64,000 nucleotides of DNA from Chloracidobacterium sp. (lineage in GTDB: Bacteria; Acidobacteriota; Blastocatellia; Pyrinomonadales; Pyrinomonadaceae). Where the stretch lies: positions 496,001 to 560,000 of the forward strand of contig JADJWM010000018.1 of assembly GCA_016716365.1 (NCBI GenBank). Reading direction: 5' to 3'. Below the pieces are notes generated by a model. It did no database searches. It saw nothing but the letters and a program-made list of their open reading frames with translations, and had not been told where the DNA came from. A program made the position numbers and the translations under genes. The number at the start of each line of letters is the position of its first letter. Position 1 is the first letter of the stretch. This document shows positions 34,372 to 41,454 of the stretch, piece after piece.

Positions 34372-34399
34372 AAGGCGTCGGTAGCGTCCTTTTTGGCGT

Positions 34400-35119
34400 T
34401 CAATTCTTGACCAGAAATGACTTAACCCGGGTTCCATTATCACCTTCAGCCTCGAAAAGCAGTTCGACATTCGGAAGGTCGAACGGCGGCTGATCCAGCA
34501 CGACGGCTGAATCAAAATATAACCGGATTCCCGGCCCATGTGGGATGTCAAGGTTTGGCACCAGCTTTTGGTTTGGCCCCGGGTAATGCTCTGTAACTAT
34601 CAAATACGGGTATCGGCGGCATTTGACGAGGATCTCCGATATCTCGGCGTTTGAGAGGTGCTGCAGGACTTGCCGAATGAGACACAGGTCCGCCGGCGGC
34701 AATTCGTCCTGCGATATGTCAAGCCTCTCGAACCGGACCTTCTCATTACCGAAGGTCTTCCGATTCCTTTCGATAAGCGGTTCTACGACGTCGATACCTA
34801 TGTAATCGATCTCTGCGGACACAAACTTGCCGGCTACGGTGAAGTCACCGCAGCCGAGGTCCGCAACCGATCGGATCTTATGGTCTCTAATGAACATCCT
34901 GATCGCCGCTCCATATTGATCGCCAAATGCTTCGGACGAACCCTCACCCGAACAGAACTGACCAGATTCGCCGCCCCAAAGGTTCGCGGCGTAGATCTCG
35001 CTGAACGTGTCAGCAGCCGACCTGTCGAAGAATTTCAGCTGGTTTCTCAGTGCGATGCGGCGTCGGCGCCAGTCCAATATTGCTCGGGGCACGAAATTCT
35101 TAACAGTCTTCTTGATCAT
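34400..35119 (-). CDS. Class I SAM-dependent methyltransferase
   Basis: 239 residues. The SAM-binding motif I is SVADLGCGDFTVAGKF (87-92 core), motif II YIGIDVV, and the later LCLIRQVLQHLSNAEISEIL matches the post-motif helix of small-molecule methyltransferases. The methyl acceptor is unknown. Its start overlaps the stop of the GT4 gene (ATGA), so the two act in one transcript, most likely in decoration of a surface glycan. Codon use and AT content are slightly different from the housekeeping genes around, as often in glycan loci. Confidence 0.82.
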   Translation of the reverse strand: MIKKTVKNFVPRAILDWRRRRIALRNQLKFFDRSAADTFSEIYAANLWGGESGQFCSGEGSSEAFGDQYGAAIRMFIRDHKIRSVADLGCGDFTVAGKFVSAEIDYIGIDVVEPLIERNRKTFGNEKVRFERLDISQDELPPADLCLIRQVLQHLSNAEISEILVKCRRYPYLIVTEHYPGPNQKLVPNLDIPHGPGIRLYFDSAVVLDQPPFDLPNVELLFEAEGDNGTRVKSFLVKN

Positions 35120-36120
35120 TCGTTCATCCCGGCAATTATCTCCAAATAGAGGGAGGAATACTCCAACGCTATCAGGTGCGGATCGAAGCGGTCAACATTG
35201 TTCAAGCCGGCCTCGACCAGTTTGTCGCGCAGCTCCGGGTCGGAAAGCAGCGTTTCGACCTGAGAACGTATCTCGTCGGGCCGGTTCGGGTCGGCCAACA
35301 AGGCTCCCTTACCCGCGACGTCCTTCATCGGGCTGAGATCACTAGTGATTACCGGCGTTCGCATTCCCTGAGATTCGATGATCGGAAGCCCGAACCCTTC
35401 GTAGGTAGAACAGAACACGACTAAATCTGCCCTTTCGAATTCTTCTTTCAGTTCGTTCCTTTCCAGTTCCTCTTTCCACTCGAATCGAATCGAAGATTCG
35501 TCCAAAAGCCTTCGGAGTTCGGGTTTGATCTCTCCTATCAGGACAAGGCGGCACTTCAGACCGCGAAGCGCCCGCACCAGATTCTCGACGTTCTTGTTGG
35601 CCGAGGTGCCGACTTGAAGAACCACCGGCTCGTCCGGATCGAACTCTTTCTTTGTCTGAGTGAAAAAGGCCGGGTCCATCGGATTCTCTATCACACGGAT
35701 CTTTCCCCGTGCCGAGGGCAGGTTTGACTCGATCTCGGCCCTTGTTGCCTCTGAGATCGCCGTAACGTACCGAACTCTCTTAACGGGCAGGTCGAGAAGG
35801 ACCTTTTTCAGGATCCATCTTCTTATGCCGCGACGAGTGTGCAAGAATCCAAGATCGTGGATCGTTAGCACGGTTCGATCGCGAGGTAAAACCAGGGTTA
35901 TGTAATGGCAATGTCCGGTTACGTGATAGATATCAGCCTCAGGGTCCGGCCGAAAAGTGATCAGATTACGGATCATCCCCGAAAACGTATTAAGAAAAGG
36001 CAATTGACTGAAGGATGTCTCGAAACGTTCGGCATCCAGGCTTTCCGCGACGATCCGAAATACCTTTTCCACGCTCACAAAAAAATTGAACTTGCGTTCA
36101 ATGTAGCTTATCTTCACCAT
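35116..36120 (-). CDS. GT4-family glycosyltransferase
   Basis: A 334-residue GT-B fold retaining glycosyltransferase. The C-terminal nucleotide-binding domain has PVVLQVGTSANKNVENLVRA, LVLIGEIKPELRRLL, and the hallmark ADLVVFCSTYEGFGLPIIES with the E-x7-E pair, then TPVITSDLSPMKDVAGKGALLADP. The N-terminal domain has DIYHVTGHCHYI and VLTIHDLGFLHTRRG. Such enzymes extend surface polysaccharides; donor unknown. It overlaps the methyltransferase by four bases and lies back to back with a polymerase pseudogene. Confidence 0.9.
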   Translation of the reverse strand: MVKISYIERKFNFFVSVEKVFRIVAESLDAERFETSFSQLPFLNTFSGMIRNLITFRPDPEADIYHVTGHCHYITLVLPRDRTVLTIHDLGFLHTRRGIRRWILKKVLLDLPVKRVRYVTAISEATRAEIESNLPSARGKIRVIENPMDPAFFTQTKKEFDPDEPVVLQVGTSANKNVENLVRALRGLKCRLVLIGEIKPELRRLLDESSIRFEWKEELERNELKEEFERADLVVFCSTYEGFGLPIIESQGMRTPVITSDLSPMKDVAGKGALLADPNRPDEIRSQVETLLSDPELRDKLVEAGLNNVDRFDPHLIALEYSSLYLEIIAGMNE

Positions 36121-36291
36121 TTCGACGATCAGAAGATCCTAAAGCCAACTTAATTCCTGCGACCACCACTTCGGTCCGGTCTTGGGTTCTTCATGTAGTC
36201 ATTCCTTGGAATTTCAGAGGAGCTCGTCTAAAATCCGCTGTACTAAATTGTATTTGCGATTCACGTTCGGTTCACACCTTTAGTAACCCCG

Positions 36292-37091
36292 GTGCTAAAA
36301 CCAAACGGCAAAACTCCATTTCTATTCGCGGCAACGCTCTGCATTGGTTCGGCGTTGTTTGGCTTGCTGCTGGTGTGTTTCTACACGAGCGAGATTCATG
36401 TGGCGTTTCCTTACATCTATTTGCTGCCCTGGCTCTTGTTGTTGACCTGTGTTTTGTCATTTCCGACCCTGTACTTATACCGTAAAGGCACTTTAAGCTT
36501 TCACGATCCGTTGATCTTCGGTACATGGATATATTTTTTCCTTCTTTTGTCGCGGGCGGATCAATGCTCGCGAGCGGATTGTCCCAGCCTTATTATCTCG
36601 AATTCATCGATGATGCCAGCGAAAATCTGCCATATACTGTTTCGTTAATTATCTTTGCGTTCATTGGATTGACCGTTGGTTACTATTCTCCTTTGGGGGT
36701 AGCCCTAGGAAAACGTATCAAGAGTTTTTTGCCGAAACGAGACTACCACCCGAGGGCATTCTCTGCCCCCGGCACCGTTCTACTTCTTCTAGGTACTCTG
36801 ACCACCTTTCTGGCGATCGCCATCGGTATCAGCGGATATCAAAAGGATCATATGATCGCGAGCTATGATGGCTTGATATTTCTTACTACACTTTTTTGGC
36901 TACAAGGCGGTTTTTTACTTAGCTACACGATTCTTACGCGACGGGACATAGATTTTCAAACGATACTAATATCTTCCTTTTTCATTTTGATGTCGATCAT
37001 TCGAGCAATGTTTAGCGGAAGCCAGGGAGCATTTTTTCAGTAGTTTTTGATTGTCCTTCTCGCATTCCTGTTGGCAGGCAAGAAAATAACC
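36292..37091 (+). pseudogene. O-antigen/exopolysaccharide polymerase-like gene broken by a frameshift and a stop
   Basis: The first frame (GTG at 36292) encodes hydrophobic helices up to TWIYFF. At a run of six T (36534-36539) the reading continues in the next frame as PSFVAGGSMLASGLSQPYYL and then LIIFAFIGLTVGYYS, so one base is missing. That frame ends at TAG (37041-37043) inside ...SGSQGAFFQ. The same frame then continues past it as FLIVLLAFLLAGKK before joining unrelated sequence. Helix-rich layout, position beside GT4 and methyltransferase genes, and the Ser-Gly-Ser-x-Gly-Ala pattern fit a Wzy/oligosaccharide repeat polymerase. The protein cannot be made whole without recoding. Confidence 0.75.
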
Positions 37092-37346
37092 TTCGCGGTA
37101 GGGACGCGGTGTTTCGCTATTTACGGAGGGCGTAATAATCCCGGGCTTTGGTATCCGCTCGGCGAAGGGCATACGCTGATCCGCCGCCCGGTCGCCTGCT
37201 CGCCGTGCCGGCTGCACGAATGTCCGGTTCCCGGCCACCCATGCATGACGGATATCACGGTCGATGCCGTTTGGGAGCATCTCAAGCCAATGCTCGATAC
37301 CGGCTCGGGCGAAGGAGAACCCGCGATCCGCGAGATCGAAGTTTGA
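37092..37346 (+). pseudogene. C-terminal fragment of a GT9 (heptosyltransferase-like) gene
   Basis: In the same frame as the polymerase remnant, the translation changes to AVGTRCFAIYGGRNNPGLW, then PVACSPCRLHECPVPGHPCM and TDITVDAVWEHL. The C-x2-C...C...H-x-C-M-x-D-I-T-V pattern is the C-terminus of GT9/heptosyltransferase-like proteins. The nucleotide-binding N-terminal two thirds are missing, so this is a deletion scar that joined two glycan genes. Confidence 0.7.
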
Positions 37347-37461
37347 CCGACACTCGGCACAGTATTTTCCGGGGCACCGAAAGTGCAATGCCTGCCGCCG
37401 ATCGATATTGCCTTTAAGCTTGTACTGTTCCTGGCTTGTGCTCTTGTCTCTTTTTGATCAG

Positions 37462-37511
37462 TTTTGTGTATTTCGTGGAAAAAAAATAACCGTCCACGAA
37501 TTACACGAAAA
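37462..37511. repeat. Inverted pair of CCACGAA-family repeats
   Basis: TTTTGTGTATTTCGTGGA (37462-37479) and TCCACGAATTACACGAAAA (37493-37511) face each other across 13 bases and could form a hairpin. Same family as the arrays flanking the GxxExxY genes. Confidence 0.75.
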
Positions 37512-37622
37512 AAGAAAACGCTATCAGAAATCAAGATCAGTAAGCACGAACACGAATTTACATCACCACCAACCTCTCTCAGAATTTGCCAACCGATTTC
37601 TACAAAGTTAACCTAATTTTTT

Positions 37623-39080
37623 ATGTTGCATAACGCCACGCCAAACGCCAGCTACAGCCTCACGCTCAGGCTCAAAATTCACAATGAACCGGGAAAGCTC
37701 GGCGAGATCACTACGGCGATCGGTAACGCCGGCGGCGATATCGAGGGCATCGACATCGTCAGCGTCGGCAAGGATTTCCTGATACGCGACATCACTGTCA
37801 ATGCCGCTTCGGAAAAGCACGATGAAGAGATCGTCGCCGCCCTGAACGACATCGACGGCGTCGAAGTAGTGAACGTTTCGGACCGCACGTTCCTGATGCA
37901 TCTCGGCGGCAAGATCGAGGTCACGTCGAAGATGCAGCTCAAGACCCGGAGCGATCTTTCGATGGCGTACACTCCTGGCGTCGCCCGCGTTTGCCAGGCG
38001 ATCGAAAAAGATCCCGAAAAGGTCTTTAACCTGACGATCAAGAAGAACACCGTCGCGGTGATCACCGACGGGACCGCCGTCCTCGGCCTGGGCGACATCG
38101 GTGCCGCCGCGGCAATGCCGGTGATGGAAGGGAAGTGCCAGCTCTTCAAGGAATTTGGCGGCGTGGACGCGTTCCCCATCTGTCTGGGCACAAAGGATCC
38201 GCATGAGATCGTCCAGACCATCAAGAATATCGCGGTCGGGTTCGGCGGGATCAACCTGGAAGACATTTCGGCCCCACGCTGCTTCGAGATCGAAGAGCGG
38301 TTAAAAGAAGAGCTCGATATACCCGTCTTTCACGACGACCAGCACGGTACGGCCGTGGTGGTGCTCGCTGCGCTGATCAACGCGCTTAAGATCGTGGGCA
38401 AGAAGATGGAGGACATCAAACTTGTGGTCAGCGGGATCGGAGCCGCCGGCGTGGCCTGCACCAAGATCGTGATGGCCGCGGGGGTGAAAAATATCGTCGG
38501 GTGCGACAAGACCGGGGCGATCTACAAGGGCCGCAAAGAGCATATGAACTGGGTCAAGGACTGGTATGCCCGGAACACGAACCCGCACAAAGAAGAGGGT
38601 ACGATCCACGACGTGATCAAGGGTGCGGACGTGTTTTTCGGGCTTTCGGCCCCGGGCCTGATCGGTCCGGAGGATCTAAAGAATATGGCCGCGGACCCGA
38701 TAGTTTTCGCGATGGCGAACCCCGTGCCCGAGATCATGCCCGAGGACGCGGCCGGGCTCGTCGCCGTGATGGCCACGGGGAGGTCAGATTACCCGAACCA
38801 GATAAACAACGTATTGTGCTTTCCGGGGATCTTCCGCGGGGCACTGAACTGCCGGGCATCGCGGATAAACGAAAAAATGAAGCTCGCCGCGGCGGAAGCG
38901 ATCGCCGGGATCATTGCCGAGGAGGAGCTTCATCCCGACTACATTATCCCGTCTGTCTTCGACAAACGCGTCGGCGAGGCCGTTGCCGTCCGCGTCGAAG
39001 AAGCAGCCTATGAATCCGGGGTCGCCCGGCGGGAAAGGGCGACGCCCGATACCCAGTTCCTGATCCAGGGACAAGATTGA
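37623..39080 (+). CDS. NAD(P)-dependent malic enzyme with N-terminal ACT domain
   Basis: Oxidative decarboxylation of malate to pyruvate. Residues 10-90 are an ACT-type regulatory domain (YSLTLRLKIHNEPGKLGEIT, then AGGDIEGIDIVSVGKD). The catalytic part begins at about 105 with RSDLSMAYTPGVARVCQAI. It has TVAVITDGTAVLGLGDIGAA, GGVDAFPICLGT, the metal site DIPVFHDDQHGTAVVVLAAL, the dinucleotide fold VVSGIGAAGVACTKIV, and PDPIVFAMANP-like AADPIVFAMANPVPEIMP. 485 residues, without the phosphotransacetylase domain of MaeB. The ACT domain suggests allosteric control, ligand unknown. No good ribosome site precedes the ATG. Confidence 0.94.
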   Translation: MLHNATPNASYSLTLRLKIHNEPGKLGEITTAIGNAGGDIEGIDIVSVGKDFLIRDITVNAASEKHDEEIVAALNDIDGVEVVNVSDRTFLMHLGGKIEVTSKMQLKTRSDLSMAYTPGVARVCQAIEKDPEKVFNLTIKKNTVAVITDGTAVLGLGDIGAAAAMPVMEGKCQLFKEFGGVDAFPICLGTKDPHEIVQTIKNIAVGFGGINLEDISAPRCFEIEERLKEELDIPVFHDDQHGTAVVVLAALINALKIVGKKMEDIKLVVSGIGAAGVACTKIVMAAGVKNIVGCDKTGAIYKGRKEHMNWVKDWYARNTNPHKEEGTIHDVIKGADVFFGLSAPGLIGPEDLKNMAADPIVFAMANPVPEIMPEDAAGLVAVMATGRSDYPNQINNVLCFPGIFRGALNCRASRINEKMKLAAAEAIAGIIAEEELHPDYIIPSVFDKRVGEAVAVRVEEAAYESGVARRERATPDTQFLIQGQD

Positions 39081-39161
39081 CCTTCCGCCCCGTTACAAAT
39101 TTTTTACATAGAGGTTCGCATTCCTGGTGTATCATTCAAGAGGCAAGGGCCGTTTGAACCA

Positions 39162-39821
39162 ATGATCAGAACCAGGATGCGCGAATTACCGATCGAGGAA
39201 GTGGCAAATGCCCTGACCCACGGGTTCGGCCTGTTCCTGAGCATCATAGGCTTCGCCGTCCTTCTTGTGCTTGCGGTCCTGAACGGTGACCCGTGGATCA
39301 CGGCCGGATCGGTCGTTTACGGCCTGTCGCTGATCATCCTCTACACTGCTTCGACTGTCTATCACGGGACCACCTCGCCCGATTTAAAGAAGCTTCTTCA
39401 GATCGTCGATCATTGCTGTATCTACATCCTTATCGCGGGCACGTACACGCCGTTCGCGATGGTTCTGTCGGGAGGCCTGCTCGGGCCGAGCCTTCTTGCG
39501 GGGGTTTGGGTGCTGGCGTTAACGGGCATCGCCCTCAAGGTAATGTTCGGCAACCGTTTCCCGATCCTGACGGTCACGTCATACGTGATGATGGGATGGA
39601 TCGGCGTCTTCGCCATCCAGCCGATGTTCGAAGCGCTCGGGGCCGCTCCCGTCGCCCTCGCCGTTGCCGGCGGGCTGGCATACACCATCGGCGTCATCTT
39701 CTTTCCGTGGAAAAGCATCCGACATCACCACGCCATCTTTCACGTTTTCGTAATGGCGGGCAGCATTCTTCACTATGTTGCGGTTGCGGTCTACGTAGTT
39801 CCTTACGCAGCAAATTTATAG
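39162..39821 (+). CDS. trhA: TrhA/hemolysin III family membrane protein (PAQR-like)
   Basis: A 219-residue seven-helix protein. It has the family start EEVANALTHGFGLFLSIIG, the STVYHGTTSPDLKKLLQIVDHCCIYILIAGTYTPF segment split over helices 2-3 (His and Asp/His metal ligands), and HHAIFHVFVMAGSILHYVAV at the end with the C-terminal His ligands. Bacterial members affect membrane lipid homeostasis; the haemolysin name is historical. Its 3' end overlaps the convergent response regulator gene by 19 bases. Confidence 0.93.
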   Translation: MIRTRMRELPIEEVANALTHGFGLFLSIIGFAVLLVLAVLNGDPWITAGSVVYGLSLIILYTASTVYHGTTSPDLKKLLQIVDHCCIYILIAGTYTPFAMVLSGGLLGPSLLAGVWVLALTGIALKVMFGNRFPILTVTSYVMMGWIGVFAIQPMFEALGAAPVALAVAGGLAYTIGVIFFPWKSIRHHHAIFHVFVMAGSILHYVAVAVYVVPYAANL

Positions 39822-40495
39822 CCGAGGCCGTGGACGGTCTGGATAAAGTGCGGGTGCTTGGGATTTTCTTCAAGCTTCTGGCGAAGCCATGCGATATGTA
39901 CGTCGACGGTGCGGGTTGACGGCATCGCGTCGTAACCCCAAACCTCGTCAAGCAGGTGGTCGCGAGAATGGACGTGGCCGCGGTTCTCGATGAGGAACTG
40001 GAGCAGCTTGAACTCCATGGCCGAAAGCTCGACGGGCGAGTCATCCTTTCTCACTTCAGCGCGTTTGAAGTCGACCGATACGCTGCCGAACCTGTAAGCC
40101 TCGGCCGATGCGCCGTTGCCGTTTGCCGCGTTTGCGGGCGAACGCCTCAGCAAAGCCTCCACCCGAGCGAGAAGTTCGATCATCTCAAACGGTTTGGTCA
40201 GGTAATCGTCAGCCCCTAGCTTAAGCCCGAGTACCTTGTCGATCGTTTCGCCCTTGGCCGTGAGCATCAGGACCGGCGTCGAGACGCCCTTTTGCCGCAG
40301 ATCGCGGCAGACATCGTAACCGTTCTTTTTCGGGAGCATCACGTCGAGGACGATCAGGTCGAAGCGTTCGTCACAGGCTTTCTGAAAACCCGATGCGCCG
40401 TCGGACGCGGACACCACATCGAAGCCCTCGCTCCGCAGCCGGTCCGAGAGCGTGATCACAAGGCCCTCTTCATCTTCGACAAGCAAAATTCGCAT
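39803..40495 (-). CDS. OmpR-family response regulator
   Basis: 230 residues. The receiver domain (1-115) has the acidic pair in LLVEDEEGL, the phosphoacceptor Asp in LIVLDVMLPKKNGYD and Lys in YLTKPFEMIELLARV. The winged-helix DNA-binding domain (about 130-228) has ELSAMEFKLLQFLIENRGHV and RTVDVHIAWLRQKLEENPKHP, ending VHGLGYKF. Its partner is almost certainly the histidine kinase at 41455. The two are now separated by about 960 bp holding a GxxExxY gene and a repeat array. Confidence 0.95.
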   Translation of the reverse strand: MRILLVEDEEGLVITLSDRLRSEGFDVVSASDGASGFQKACDERFDLIVLDVMLPKKNGYDVCRDLRQKGVSTPVLMLTAKGETIDKVLGLKLGADDYLTKPFEMIELLARVEALLRRSPANAANGNGASAEAYRFGSVSVDFKRAEVRKDDSPVELSAMEFKLLQFLIENRGHVHSRDHLLDEVWGYDAMPSTRTVDVHIAWLRQKLEENPKHPHFIQTVHGLGYKFAA

Positions 40496-40539
40496 AAATG
40501 AACGCTGTTATTTTGATCCGCTTCGCTTCGTTTTCTTTT

Positions 40540-40586
40540 TTTCGTGAATTTCGTGGAGGAACTTTTCATCCACGAAACACACGAAA
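40540..40586. repeat. Inverted pair of CCACGAA-family repeats, left of GxxExxY gene 1
   Basis: TTCGTGAATTTCGTGGA (40540-40556) and TCCACGAAACACACGAAA (40569-40586) in opposite orientation, 24 bp before the 3' end of the GxxExxY gene. Confidence 0.75.
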
Positions 40587-40610
40587 CAGATCAAGAATGA
40601 TCAAGACCGA

Positions 40611-41015
40611 TCAGATCACCAATTTCTTCCATTCAAGTCGGCCGGCGCTCCCAAAATTGAAAAGCAGCCCCACCCTCATCCTGCTAACTTTCAAATAGTT
40701 CAAAATTTGAGACCAGTCGACCGGAGAAAGCTGATTCAATGCCTTGATCTCAACAATTATCTGTCCAAAACAAACAAAATCGGCGACGTACTCTTTCTCG
40801 ATCGTGGTCCCCTTGTAATCGATCTTAAACCTCCGCTGGGTCTCAAACGGAATGTTCCTCAACGCGAATTCGATCGGCAGGACCTGTTGATAAACCGGTT
40901 CGAGAAAGCCGGTCCCAAGCTTGTAGTAGACTTCCATCGCCGCGCCGACAACGGCATAAGTTTCCTCAGCAAGGATCATTTCCGATGGATAGTTCGGGTC
41001 TCGGCGATCGTCCAT
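40611..41015 (-). CDS. GxxExxY protein (PD-(D/E)XK nuclease-like), copy 1
   Basis: 134 residues. The family motif is G36-F-L-E39-P-V-Y42, in YYKLGTGFLEPVYQQ. The putative nuclease core is YVADFVCFGQIIVEIKAL, with Asp79, Glu89 and Lys91 in the D...E-x-K order of PD-(D/E)XK enzymes. It ends RVGLLFNFGSAGRLEWKKLV, the usual family C-terminus. The biological role of GxxExxY proteins is not established to my knowledge. It is flanked on both sides by CCACGAA repeats and sits between a response regulator and its kinase. Copy 2 at 47156 is a clear paralogue. Confidence 0.9.
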   Translation of the reverse strand: MDDRRDPNYPSEMILAEETYAVVGAAMEVYYKLGTGFLEPVYQQVLPIEFALRNIPFETQRRFKIDYKGTTIEKEYVADFVCFGQIIVEIKALNQLSPVDWSQILNYLKVSRMRVGLLFNFGSAGRLEWKKLVI

Positions 41016-41454
41016 TTATGTGGATCTATCCACGAAATACACGAAACAAATCAAATAAGAACAGACCGGTCGAGCTACTTTCTTCGTTCGTGTAATTCGT
41101 GGACAAAGTCTTATTTTTGCCGATGAATAATACGAAGAATGCAAATAAGATAGGTCCCGCATTTCTTTTTCTTTATCCACGAAATACACGAAACAGATCA
41201 AACAAGAACGGACCGGTCGATTTACTTTCTTTTTTCTTCTTTCGTGTAATTCGTGGACAAAGTCTTATTTTTGCCGATGAATAATACGAAGAATCCAAAT
41301 AAGATAGGTCCTTCATTTCTTTTTCTTAATCCTCGAAATATACGAAACAGATCAAATAAGAATAGTCCGACGGCATTCTTTTCTTCTTTCGTGTGATTTG
41401 TGGATCAATTCTTTTGATTTATCCAAAAAACACACGAAACAGATCAAGAAAGTA
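41016..41454. repeat. Array of CCACGAA-family inverted repeats, 147/154-bp period
   Basis: Units begin TCCACGAAATACACGAAA at 41029, 41176 and (degenerate, TCCTCGAAATATACG) 41330, giving periods of 147 and 154 bp. Each unit carries an opposing TTCGTGTAATTCGTGGA (41087, 41241, and degenerate at 41388) followed by CAAAGTCTTATTTTTGCCG. A last half unit ends near 41440. No coding frame is credible. It fills the whole gap between GxxExxY gene 1 and the kinase gene. Confidence 0.88.

Noticed and set aside
36292..37043. Programmed frameshift in the polymerase-like gene
   Set aside because: The T-run would permit slippage, but a second in-frame stop and a deletion fusion to GT9 downstream make decay the simpler reading.
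41029..41440. Possible CRISPR array
   Set aside because: Units are 147-154 bp with internal inverted repeats and near-identical spacers; no short direct repeats with unique spacers and no cas genes.
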